64,000 nt of DNA from DATKPE01 sp033854175 (GTDB lineage Bacteria > Bacteroidota > Ignavibacteria > UBA10030 > SZUA-254), in contig JAWOKN010000011.1 of NCBI GenBank assembly GCA_033854175.1, forward strand, positions 21,008 through 85,007, in the 5' to 3' direction. Below are positions 51,868 through 59,769 of the stretch, piece by piece (position 1 is the stretch's first letter; each line of letters begins with the position of its first letter). The notes below the pieces were generated by a model, which saw only the letters and a list, made by a program, of their open reading frames with translations, did not search any database and was not told where the DNA came from. Made by a program: the position numbers and the translations under genes.

Positions 51868-52569
51868 TTATTCATCGATCAACACCTTGGCCCTTGTAAA
51901 TACACCGTCGAGCATCTCCTCGGTCAATTTCCCTGTAAACGTATTCTGCTGGCTGGGATGGAATGAACCAATGAGGACCAGGTTGTTATTTAAACGATAC
52001 TCTTTCCCGTGGCCAAACTTCGGCCGGGGGCTTCTGTCGGTCAAATTCAGGGAGCGGAATGCATTAAACGCGGCATCAAATCCTACCTTTCCCAGACCGA
52101 TAGCGACACGGATCCCGCTGAGGAGGCGAAGCTCCTCGAGCAGATACGGTCTACAGCAATCAATTTCTCTCCGGAGTAATTTATTGAGGGGCGGAGCGCA
52201 GCGAGCCGTCGCTGTGATATAGCAATCCTTGAGTTCAAGGCCGTCATTACGGGAGGCCGATTTCGGGTGATTGGCAAAACCTGCTTTCCAGAGTGCCCGA
52301 TAGAGCCAGTCACCGCTACGGTCGCCGGTGAACATCCGACCTGTCCGATTACCACCGTGCGCCGCGGGAGCAAGGCCTACGAGGAGCAGCCGGGCAAGGG
52401 GATCGCCAAATCCCGGTATGGGTTTTCCCCAATACGTTTGATCGTTGAATCGGGCTGTTTTCTCTCTCGCGACCTTTTCCCGCCACCGCACGAGCCGCGG
52501 ACATCTCCGACAGTGAATAATTCTTTGTTGAATTTCGCCCAGCCTGGCGGTTGTTGATGCAGGTTCCAT
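51868..52569 (-). CDS. Uracil-DNA glycosylase, family 5 (UdgB-like)
   Basis: 233 residues from ATG 52569. Motif A is VGLAPAAHGGNRTGRMFTG, which is the family-5 form lacking a polar catalytic Asp/Asn (Ala-Ala-His); motif B is IGSFHPSQQNTFTG. An N-terminal CRRCPRLVRWRE and further Cys residues (CAPPLNK; DCCRPYL) fit the 4Fe-4S cluster of family 4/5 enzymes. These remove uracil, hypoxanthine and xanthine and are most common in thermophiles and actinobacteria. Adds to the base-excision set in this window. Confidence 0.92.
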   Translation of the reverse strand: MEPASTTARLGEIQQRIIHCRRCPRLVRWREKVAREKTARFNDQTYWGKPIPGFGDPLARLLLVGLAPAAHGGNRTGRMFTGDRSGDWLYRALWKAGFANHPKSASRNDGLELKDCYITATARCAPPLNKLLRREIDCCRPYLLEELRLLSGIRVAIGLGKVGFDAAFNAFRSLNLTDRSPRPKFGHGKEYRLNNNLVLIGSFHPSQQNTFTGKLTEEMLDGVFTRAKVLIDE

Positions 52570-52900
52570 GTACCCAGTTAACTTACACAAAAGATCGAGA
52601 AAGTTCAAAATACTGGCCCCCGCAATTCAGAAAGCCAGGTTCCTCAAAAACAGAAGCCTGCAAGAGTTTCAGGACAGGCCCCAGATGCATTTCAAGATCA
52701 TGTTATTGACAGTCGTACTTTTTTTAAATAAATTAGCTATTTGGAGGCAGTAGGTATATCAATGAAATCTATCGTTCACACCAGGAATCGATAGTACAAC
52801 GTCTTGATACGGTCACGTTCTCTAATGTTCTTCCTGTAACACAGCATCATATATTTACTTGCCTCGATATCGGCCGATGAAGCACATAGGAAGATTCTAC
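52570..52900. other. Intergenic region with a strong promoter
   Basis: 331 bp between divergent genes. It holds the promoter at 52706-52734 and a possible 10-codon leader ORF (ATG 52762, MKSIVHTRNR, stop 52792-52794) preceded by GGAGG. Otherwise I see nothing coding. Confidence 0.45.
52706..52734 (+). promoter_or_regulatory. Predicted sigma-70 promoter of the dioxygenase-like gene
   Basis: Consensus TTGACA (52706-52711), 17-bp spacer with a T7 run, TAAATT (52729-52734). Start near 52741, so the leader to ATG 52901 is about 160 nt. Confidence 0.65.
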
Positions 52901-53554
52901 ATGCAGTTCAGACATCTCGTTGTCACAGCGGCTATACTCCTCTTCCTGGGTAACTGTTTGTCGTACGTCTATGCACAGACTCATCAGGATATCAAGCTTG
53001 AGCGCAGGTATACCGGCAAAGGATACTCCCTTTGCGGTTCCTGCTCAGTACCCAAAGAGATCGGGTCGCAGGTCTGGCTTACGACGGACAAGGAGCCCGG
53101 AGATCACACGATCATCTCAGGCACAGTTTTCAAGTCCGACGGTATAACCCCAGACTCAGGGATCACGATGTTCCTCTACCAAACCGATGCAGGCGGTTAC
53201 TATCACCGGCCGAAGGAAGATGTTTTCCATCCCAGACTCTTCGGCTGGATCAGGACAAAAAGCGACGGGCGTTATGAGATCCACACCATAAAGCCGGCGC
53301 CTGAAATTCTGGTGCCGAACGAACCGGCGCATATTCACGTTCATATTTTCGGACAGGGAATGCAGGAGCATTTTCTGCATGAATTCTGGTTCCAGGGGGA
53401 TGAGCGTATTTCGCCTGAAGACATAAAACGTTATTCGGCGTTGGATTCATTTTCGCCGATCATCGTCTTAACAAAGGGCGAGGATGGGATATGGAAAGGC
53501 ACCAGAAATATCAGAGTCCGTCCCGCCCCGCAGTGGAAGTACGAGAAGGACTGA
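52901..53554 (+). CDS. Exported intradiol dioxygenase-like protein
   Basis: 217 residues from ATG 52901 (AGGAAG 8 bp ahead; earlier ATG at 52877). Signal peptide VVTAAILLFLGNCLSYVYAQ. Intradiol ring-cleavage fold: ISGTVFKSDG, MFLYQTDAGGYYHRP with candidate Tyr ligand, GRYEIHTIKPAPE, and EPAHIHVHIFG with His ligands of the Fe(III) site. Catechol dioxygenases are cytoplasmic; exported members of this superfamily are of unknown substrate. CGSC near the N-terminus may form a disulfide. Confidence 0.8.
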   Translation: MQFRHLVVTAAILLFLGNCLSYVYAQTHQDIKLERRYTGKGYSLCGSCSVPKEIGSQVWLTTDKEPGDHTIISGTVFKSDGITPDSGITMFLYQTDAGGYYHRPKEDVFHPRLFGWIRTKSDGRYEIHTIKPAPEILVPNEPAHIHVHIFGQGMQEHFLHEFWFQGDERISPEDIKRYSALDSFSPIIVLTKGEDGIWKGTRNIRVRPAPQWKYEKD

Positions 53555-53612
53555 TCGGCGACCGCCTGCAAAGCATCGCGGGATAACACACACTGCTCAT
53601 CAACGGAGACCC

Positions 53613-54125
53613 ATGAAAACAACCACCACGGCAATACTAATATGTTTATCCATGTTCGTTTCAAAATCCCCCGGGCAGCAGGATACGGCCTGGAACAAGT
53701 GGAACTGGTTAATCGGGGAGTGGGTAGGTGAGGGAAGCGGGGTACCCGGGCAGGGAGGTGGCTGGTTTTCGTTGGTCCCGGATCTCAACGGAAAAATCCT
53801 GATGAGGAAAAACCATTCAGAATATCCTGCGACAAAAGACAAGCCCCAGACTGTCCATGACGACCTCATGGTCGTGTACCCCGGAAAAACCGGCGCGGCA
53901 GAGAAGGCAATATATTTTGACAACGAGGGACATGTCATAAGCTACACCATTGATCATCTGGGAACATCCATCGTGTTCACGAGCACCAAGGAAGGCAACG
54001 TACCTATCTATCGCCTGACCTATATCCCGATAGACAAGAAAAATATCACAGTGAGGTTTGAGATGTCTCCGGACGGTCAAAAATTCCATACATATGTTGA
54101 GGGCAAGTGCAAACGGAAAAGCTAA
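53613..54125 (+). CDS. Exported DUF1579-like protein
   Basis: 170 residues. Signal peptide (MKTTTTAILICLSMFVSKS), then a beta-barrel-like domain starting WNKWNWLIGEWVGEGSG, the style of DUF1579/nitrobindin-like proteins that open with L-x-G-x-W. Later MVVYPGKTG and YIPIDKKNITVRFEMSPDG are typical strands. Function unknown; ligand binding suspected. 58 bp after the dioxygenase-like gene. Confidence 0.6.
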   Translation: MKTTTTAILICLSMFVSKSPGQQDTAWNKWNWLIGEWVGEGSGVPGQGGGWFSLVPDLNGKILMRKNHSEYPATKDKPQTVHDDLMVVYPGKTGAAEKAIYFDNEGHVISYTIDHLGTSIVFTSTKEGNVPIYRLTYIPIDKKNITVRFEMSPDGQKFHTYVEGKCKRKS

Positions 54126-54280
54126 TTCCGGGCCGGAATAGAGACCTTACAGGCGCATCGATCAACCTACACGGAATTCATCGAGATTGCCTGACACTCC
54201 GCCTCCGCGTGAATATGATCAGGAACGGATCGGGCCATAGTTCGTAATAAACGTTGCCCCTCAGTTTAGTTTAACAACAC

Positions 54281-54487
54281 ATGACACGAATCGCGATGAT
54301 CGCTCTATGCACAATCGCCCTCTGAGCCGGCCAGTTCGCCGCGATGGCGGTTTTGATTCTGAAGGAACAGCACAAGCTGGCATTAGCAGGTCCCCTTTCA
54401 AAATACTTCCCGTAATTTCACCCTTACCAAGTCAAGGGGGAGATAACAGATTTAAAACAGCATAAAAACAATGATAACCGGAACCTA
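54281..54487 (+). pseudogene. Remnant of a serine beta-lactamase/penicillin-binding-like hydrolase
   Basis: One frame reads a signal-like start (MTRIAMIALCTIAL), a TGA stop at 54323, then QFAAMAVLILKEQHKLALAG, PLSKYFP, a TAA at 54413, and FHPYQVKGEITDLKQ. The second part matches the segment right after the SxxK motif of class-C-type serine hydrolases (typically QFTAAAILLLVEQGKLSLDD, PVSKYFPEF). So there is a large internal deletion plus a Glu-to-stop change (GAA to TAA) and loss of the remainder. The rest of the 54126-54280 gap shows nothing. Confidence 0.6.
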
Positions 54488-54967
54488 TGATCGCCATTAT
54501 TTGCAGCAATTCCCATCGCCCTGATTTCATAGAGCTTGTGAAATTATTGGATGCAGACCTTGCCGAGAGGGACGGTCAGGACCATAAATTTTACGCCACC
54601 TACTACAAGATCGACGAAATCAAATGTGTCATCCTCGCATATGCAAGAGGAACAACCGATCGGTTGCGGGGCGTTGAGGCCATACGGTGCAAAAACGGTG
54701 GAAGTCAAGCGCATGTATGTTTCTCCTCAACACAGAAGAAGAGGTATCGCTTCAAGAATTCTCGTTGAACTGGAAAGCTGGGCCCTTGAACTAGCGTGTA
54801 TCAAATGTGTACTAGAGACAGGTAAAAGGCAGCCGGAGGCTCTTGAACTCTACAGAAAAAGGGGTTATATAATCATTCCGAATTTTGGACACTATGTCGG
54901 GATCGAAAACAGTCTCTGTTTCGAGAAGGATCTATCGCCTTCATCGACAGACGGGCGAAGGCTGTGA
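54487..54967 (+). pseudogene. GNAT acetyltransferase, frameshifted
   Basis: N-terminal part from ATG 54487 (FIELVKLLDADLAERDGQDH; KIDEIKCVILAY) is in one frame. The acetyl-CoA part (EEQPIGCGALRPYGAKTVEV; MYVSPQHRRRGIASRIL; CVLETGKRQPEALELYRKRG) is in the next. The break is at about 54641-54650, where one extra base (plausibly the C at 54644) turns expected GAA GAG GAA into GCAAGAGGAA. Removing it restores about 160 continuous residues. Either a real inactivating indel or an assembly error. Confidence 0.8.
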
Positions 54968-55344
54968 AATTAAGGAGTGCCACAGGTATTGTTTGTTACG
55001 TCAGGGACATTTCAAGAACGGTGAACCTTTACAAGGCCCAAGGGTTTATTTTCAAGAAAATCAAACCCGGTTATGGAACAGGATATATCAATTGGTTCTG
55101 GATAGATTTCCGTCAAATCGACCAAGAGGACACCCCTGGATTTAGAGATGAGGCTAATGCCGCGTACAAGTGGGCTGGTCAGGACCTTTACCTCAGCTTC
55201 GACGATGTTGATGCATCGTACGAGATCCTATTTGCCAAACGGCTCATGCCATCAAGTAAGCCAAAAACTTGGTCATGGGGAAACCGGTAATTTGTCATTC
55301 GTGATCCCGACGGTTATAAGCATGTACTCTTCAAACGGCAGTAG
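54964..55344 (+). pseudogene. VOC (glyoxalase-like) protein with in-frame stop
   Basis: 108 residues (TGIVCYVRDISRTVNLYKAQ; GQDLYLSFDDVDASYEIL) end at TAA 55288-55290. The same frame continues FVIRDPDGYKHVLFKRQ to a TAG at 55342, the normal VOC C-terminus with its metal-ligand strand (EFVIRDPDG). One base change (GAA to TAA) explains it. The truncated product would lack the last metal ligand. Start overlaps the end of the GNAT remnant. Confidence 0.75.
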
Positions 55345-55398
55345 CCGGCATGGCAACAAGGAACACACAATCTACTGGTCATAACAGCACATCCTCGT

Positions 55399-55965
55399 AT
55401 GAAAGCAGAAGAACTTAGATCTCTACAGGCGCCGCTGAAAAAGCAATATCTGGAACAACCGGATACAGCGCTCATTACATTAAAGGCAGAAGGCCTACTT
55501 GGCGAAGGCATATCCTGCAAAATTGATACGGGGAGAGCACTCGTGGAAGCGGGGTTACATCCAGCCACCGGGGGAGATGGGAACTTGGCATGTTCGGGTG
55601 ACATGCTGCTTGAGGCCCTGGTTGCATGTGCCGGGGTTACATTACGCGCTGTTGCTACAGCAACGGGGGTAAGTATTAATGGTGGGCTAGTGCGAGCAGA
55701 AGGAGACATCGATTTTCGGGGAACGCTCGGAATTTCGAAAGAGGCTCCTGTGGGATTTCAAACCATCCGCCTGAAGTTCGATCTAACCACGGATGCGTCT
55801 GCGGAGCAGCTTTCCACCCTCCTCAGACTGACAGAGCGGTACTGTGTGGTATATCAAACATTGCGCCTTGTTCCGCACATCAGCATGTCCTATGAATCAA
55901 CCAAGAAGGGTATTGGGGAGGGGACTGTTCAGAGTTCGTCCAAAAACATCGGTTCTTCAACCTAA
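55399..55965 (+). CDS. OsmC family protein
   Basis: 188 residues, intact. OsmC/Ohr fold: HPATGGDGNLACSGDMLLEA followed by LVACAGVTLRAVA, with a reactive Cys in each segment, and the second half LTERYCVVYQTLR. Members reduce organic hydroperoxides with two Cys; here the pairing (Cys in NLACSG and VACAG) is not the canonical Ohr spacing, so peroxidase activity is uncertain. The only intact gene within a run of decaying ones. Confidence 0.85.
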   Translation: MKAEELRSLQAPLKKQYLEQPDTALITLKAEGLLGEGISCKIDTGRALVEAGLHPATGGDGNLACSGDMLLEALVACAGVTLRAVATATGVSINGGLVRAEGDIDFRGTLGISKEAPVGFQTIRLKFDLTTDASAEQLSTLLRLTERYCVVYQTLRLVPHISMSYESTKKGIGEGTVQSSSKNIGSST

Positions 55966-56369
55966 ACTCCCTCCCACGCTCTGGGGGCCACCGTCATGGA
56001 GGATGAGCATAAATTCACGTAGACCGTGTCTCGGGGGAGGGGGAATCGAAGGGGAATCGAAGGATACTCTCTCGATCTATTACGACGGATCCCTGCTACA
56101 GATCCTGGGGCGATTAACTGTAATACTGACAACTCGTTATCTTGGTTTGGAATCTGCTATCCTTAAAACCAAAGTGAAAGCATCAATGTGCGATAACCAG
56201 ACTCAAAAAGGTTCCTTTTTCCAGCTGGAAGCCGTAGTAAACGGAATTAATTTCTTCCTCTCAGGAGATGAAATAAGTAATTTTATCAGCGGCTGATTAC
56301 ATAAGCTTACGAAACTCAACACATAATGCTCACTAATTGAAATACTTCCAACAGTAAGGGCAGCCGTCC
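55966..56369. other. Gap with no recognised gene
   Basis: 404 bp. An open plus-strand stretch ends at 56296 (ASMCDNQTQKGSFFQLEAVV is part of it) but matches nothing I know and has no good ribosome site. A short tandem repeat (GGGGAATCGAA twice) sits near 56039-56062. Probably decayed sequence. Confidence 0.35.
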
Positions 56370-56860
56370 GTGAACATCAGTGCTCGTGTTCACAATAGCA
56401 AAGACAGGAATGAGGTGATATTGCAGACCAACGATCATATCTATCCCATTGCCCTTCCATCCAAATCTTCCAGTTTCGGATCCAGTGTTCATGGAGGGGA
56501 GTTGCTCCTCCTGGCTTGGGCGACATGCCACTGCAATGCTATCTACCGAGAGGCTGGCCGGCGAGGTATAACCGTAACGGATAGTGATGTAACGGAGATG
56601 GGAAATGTGGAGCAGAGGGAGAACCCGCACTCGAGCTATCGTACAATGCAAAGGTGAAGGCTGATGCAGACGAAAGTACCATACAAAATTTAACGATCCA
56701 TACCGACTCCGTAGCTGATATTCAGAATACAATATGGCATAGAATATCTGTAAAATTCAAACCTGCCTCGTTAAGGGCACGTTCGGTTGCAAACCTCTCC
56801 GCCCCGGTTACCCTGATTTTGAAATTGCACCGATTTTATCCATCTTTCGAGCATCATTAA
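56370..56860 (+). pseudogene. Small OsmC-like protein, frameshifted
   Basis: The start frame gives FGSSVHGGELLLLAWATCHC then NAIYREAGRRGITVTDSDV, typical of short OsmC proteins (ATCxCNDIYREA). It then leaves frame at about 56608-56612. The next frame continues AEGEPALELSYNAKVKADAD, ESTIQNLTIHTDSVADIQNT, the expected second half. Restoring one G in GTGGAG-CAGAG rejoins them. Start codon GTG at 56370. A one-base deletion or a sequence error. Confidence 0.7.
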
Positions 56861-56896
56861 TTCTTCTATCGAGAACGGAATCCAGGAGGAATAATT

Positions 56897-57547
56897 ATGG
56901 CATCACGAGTGTTGCGTAACCCCTGTTATATCATATTCAGCGTGATTGTGGCTGCACTGGCCACATTAACATTCGATTGCACGGCCACCCATCTCACCAA
57001 CGTCTGGAAGGATCCTGAGTTCGTCAGCCCCCCGATGCAAAATATGCTGATTGTTGCGGCAAAACGGAATCCAGTCAACCGGCGGATATGGGAAGATGAA
57101 ATTGTCTCCGGGTTATCCAAGCACGGTGTTACCACCATACCATCATACCGGCTTTTCCCGGACTCCATTCCTACCCCAGAACAGGTCGGATCTGCGGTTC
57201 GGGAAAGGTCGTTCAATGGTGTCTTATTCATCAGAAGGCTCCCGACAGAGATTTCAACCAATTACGTACCGGGAGAGGTCAAAAGAGTGCAAGTGACACA
57301 ATATGACGAGCGGACAAAAACATATTCATCTTATTACAAGGATGTGGAACAGCCAGGATACAGCGACACCAGCAGGATCGTCCGGCACGAGATAAGCGTC
57401 TTTACGACGCAACCCGAGGGCGGTCATCTCATATGGGCAGGAACAGGAGAATTGATTAACCCAAGTTCGCGGGAGGAGGTCAGGCAGGAGATTGCTGATC
57501 TGATCGCCCCGGAACTAGTTCGGCAGAAAATCATACCGGCGAAATAG
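56897..57547 (+). CDS. DUF4136-like exported protein
   Basis: 216 residues. N-terminal hydrophobic signal (IIFSVIVAALATLTFDC) with a Cys at the end but a poor lipobox (TFDC). Domain features resemble DUF4136 envelope proteins: TNVWKDPEFVSPPMQNMLIV at the N-terminus and EISVFTTQPEGGHLIWAGTG later. AGGAGG lies 7 bp before the ATG. No enzymatic motif. Confidence 0.6.
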   Translation: MASRVLRNPCYIIFSVIVAALATLTFDCTATHLTNVWKDPEFVSPPMQNMLIVAAKRNPVNRRIWEDEIVSGLSKHGVTTIPSYRLFPDSIPTPEQVGSAVRERSFNGVLFIRRLPTEISTNYVPGEVKRVQVTQYDERTKTYSSYYKDVEQPGYSDTSRIVRHEISVFTTQPEGGHLIWAGTGELINPSSREEVRQEIADLIAPELVRQKIIPAK

Positions 57548-57603
57548 CATTGCACCAATAATTCCTGTCATACCGGAATTGATCACAGTCTGGGGGAATG
57601 ATT

Positions 57604-57990
57604 ATGACCGCGAACAACGTCTTGGATCACAAAGAATCAGCAGTAAAATTTTTAGAACTTGTCGTGGCGGGAAAGATCGGGGAAGCATACCAGAAGTATG
57701 TCAACATGGGGGGTAAACACCATAATCCTTTTTTCCCCGCCGGTTTTCCAGCACTGAAAAAAGCCATGATCGAGAACCATGTCCAGTATCCGAATAAAAA
57801 ATTGACGCTCAACCTCGTACTCGGTGATGGCGATCTGGTTGCTGTGCATTCGCACATTATGCTAAATGTGGGTGATAGGGGCATCGCCGTGGTTCATATG
57901 TTCCGATTCGAGGGCAACAGGGTGAAGGAGATGTGGGATTGTGGCCAGCAACTTCCGGCAGAATCGTTGAACACTGACGGTGCTTTTTAA
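57604..57990 (+). CDS. SnoaL/NTF2-like protein
   Basis: 128 residues from ATG 57604. Cone-shaped NTF2 fold: AVKFLELVVAGKIGEAYQKY, HHNPFFPAGFPALKKAM, VLGDGDLVAVHSHIML, and VVHMFRFEGNRVKEMWD. Typical SnoaL-like pattern with His and Asp in the pocket. Members act as cyclases, isomerases or binding proteins; role not predictable here. Confidence 0.85.
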   Translation: MTANNVLDHKESAVKFLELVVAGKIGEAYQKYVNMGGKHHNPFFPAGFPALKKAMIENHVQYPNKKLTLNLVLGDGDLVAVHSHIMLNVGDRGIAVVHMFRFEGNRVKEMWDCGQQLPAESLNTDGAF

Positions 57991-58159
57991 AATAGAAGTT
58001 GCACCGCTGGTGCTGTGTCGGTATACAGCACATCGCAAGGTGTTCGTGTGCTTTATTGGCGAAGGACCTCTAAAAGAAGCTTATGTTATTGGTCGACAGA
58101 ATTATGTGCGATAAGACAGATGTGGGAATTTCAGATAGTGCACTTCTGCATATATCACC

Positions 58160-58558
58160 ATGACGATTATTCATCCCGAAGGATACAACGTGAAAACGAA
58201 AGAAGAGCTCAAGAGGGAATACAAAGAACGGCAAAAGCCCGCAGGGATTTTCCAGATAAAGAATACCGTAAACAACAAAGTGTTGCTTGGAAGCAGTCTC
58301 AACCTTGAGGGCCCGCTGAACAGTCACAAGTTCATGCTCACGATCGGAAGGCATCGTAACGAAGCCCTCCAGAATGATTGGAATAAATACGGACCCGACA
58401 AATTTGTTTTCGAAATTCTGGAGGTCGTCAGGGTGAAGGACGATCCGAATTTTAATCTCGAGGATGAACTGACGCTGCTTGAAGAGATATGGCTTGAAAA
58501 ACTTCAACCGTTTGGCGAAAAGGGATATAATACGAATACACAGATCCGCCAGGCATGA
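58160..58558 (+). CDS. GIY-YIG nuclease family protein
   Basis: 132 residues. The GIY-YIG core is AGIFQIKNTVNNKVLLGSS, in which GIY is GIF and YIG is LLG, then HRNEALQNDWNKYGPDKFVF and a Glu-rich helix (TLLEEIWLEKL) with candidate catalytic Glu. This matches the LuxR-associated/stand-alone GIY-YIG group often found in FCB genomes. Whether it cuts DNA is unknown given the altered motif. Start ATG 58160. Confidence 0.8.
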   Translation: MTIIHPEGYNVKTKEELKREYKERQKPAGIFQIKNTVNNKVLLGSSLNLEGPLNSHKFMLTIGRHRNEALQNDWNKYGPDKFVFEILEVVRVKDDPNFNLEDELTLLEEIWLEKLQPFGEKGYNTNTQIRQA

Positions 58559-58583
58559 TCTGCATATACTAAAGAGGTGTGAT

Positions 58584-59060
58584 ATGACAATGTTCAAATT
58601 CCAGGTTATTCTCCTCCTCTTGCTTCCTTTTAGGGGTCTTGCCCAGAGTGATCAGCAAACCCCGGCGCCGATGTTCGATTCGCTGCTCGCCGCTCGCCTT
58701 GGAGCAGATGTTTATGGAATGAGACATTACGTCATGGCATTCTTGAAGGAGGGTCCGATAAAGATAGCAGATTCCACCCGGCGTGCTCAGCTGCAAACAG
58801 CCCACCTGAGAAACATCAGGCGTTTAGCCTCAGAGGGAAAACTTGTCGTTGCGGGACCTTTTCTCGATAACCAGCCGCTCCGCGGTATTTTTATATTCAA
58901 TGTCGAATCAGTGGAGGAGGCGATGACGCTGACAGAATCAGATCCGGCGATCAAGGCGGGAACGCTCGTTATGGAGCTTCATCCCTGGTACGGATCAGCC
59001 GCCCTTATGGAGACTGTAAAGCTCCATAAAATGATACAAAAGAAAATTATCGGCGAATAG
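58584..59060 (+). CDS. Exported YCII-domain protein
   Basis: 158 residues from ATG 58584 (GAGGTG ahead). Signal peptide (FQVILLLLLPFRGLAQ), then a YciI-like domain (HYVMAFLKEGP; HLRNIRRLASEGKLVVAGPF; GIFIFNVESVEEAMTL; DPAIKAGTLVMELHPWYG) with the His/Asp pair of the family. Exported YCII proteins are of unknown function. Confidence 0.8.
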   Translation: MTMFKFQVILLLLLPFRGLAQSDQQTPAPMFDSLLAARLGADVYGMRHYVMAFLKEGPIKIADSTRRAQLQTAHLRNIRRLASEGKLVVAGPFLDNQPLRGIFIFNVESVEEAMTLTESDPAIKAGTLVMELHPWYGSAALMETVKLHKMIQKKIIGE

Positions 59061-59163
59061 GTCGGGCCGAGGGCTCCATCTGCCGCTGGAAATAAGCGTT
59101 GAGATCATCGATGTACGCCAGTTTACGTGGATTGCAACCCGGAATTATACAAAGGCTACGGAT

Positions 59164-59769
59164 ATGAGGAATAAACAAATTGATACTTATATTGAAAATT
59201 CGGAAGATTTTGCTCAACCAATTCTCCGGCATCTCCGCGAGCTCGTTCACCGGACCTGTCCCGGCACAAACGAGTCAATCAAGTGGGGTTTCCCGCATTT
59301 TGAATACCACGGTATCCTCTGCAGCATGGCTGCGTTTAAAGGACATTGCACATTTGGGTTCTGGAAAGCCCCTCTCATCACGGATCCGGATCATCGCCTA
59401 CTAAAAATGGGAGAGACGGCGATGGGCAACTTCGGCAGGATAGGGAAGTTATCCGATCTTCCCCCCGACAAGATTCTGATTTTGTACATCAGAGAAGCAG
59501 CTAAACTGAATGTAACGGGTGCCAAAGTGCCCCGGCGCCGCAAGCCGACGATGAACAAAGAGCTTCCTGTTCCCGTTTATTTCATGAGAACGCTCCGGAA
59601 GAACAAAAAAGCTTTGGAAACCTTTAAGAACTTCAGTTACACCAACAAGAAGGAGTATATCGAGTGGATCACCGAGTCTAAGACAGAAGAGACACGAACC
59701 AAGAGGACGGCAACGGCAATAGGATGGCTCGCAGCGGGTAAGACCAGAAACTGGAAGTATCAGAAATGA
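59164..59769 (+). CDS. YdeI/OmdA-like protein with DUF1801 domain
   Basis: 201 residues. First 110 residues are DUF1801 (IDTYIENSEDFAQPILRHLR; ESIKWGFPHFEYHGILCSMA). The C-terminal part (KKALETFKNFSYTNKKEYIE; RTKRTATAIGWLAAGKTRNW) is the OmdA/bacteriocin-resistance segment, as in YdeI. Function unproved. Ends 10 bp inside the convergent membrane protein gene. Confidence 0.85.
   Translation: MRNKQIDTYIENSEDFAQPILRHLRELVHRTCPGTNESIKWGFPHFEYHGILCSMAAFKGHCTFGFWKAPLITDPDHRLLKMGETAMGNFGRIGKLSDLPPDKILILYIREAAKLNVTGAKVPRRRKPTMNKELPVPVYFMRTLRKNKKALETFKNFSYTNKKEYIEWITESKTEETRTKRTATAIGWLAAGKTRNWKYQK

Noticed and set aside
54413..55344. Stop-codon recoding (TAA read as Glu) in the beta-lactamase remnant and VOC gene
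   Set aside because: Many intact genes here end in TAA, and neighbouring genes also carry frameshifts, so decay or sequence error explains the stops better.
59061..59163. Possible acetyltransferase tail (NPELYKGYGYEE) before the YdeI-like gene
   Set aside because: Only about 12 residues look family-like and no upstream part can be traced; too short to call a remnant.
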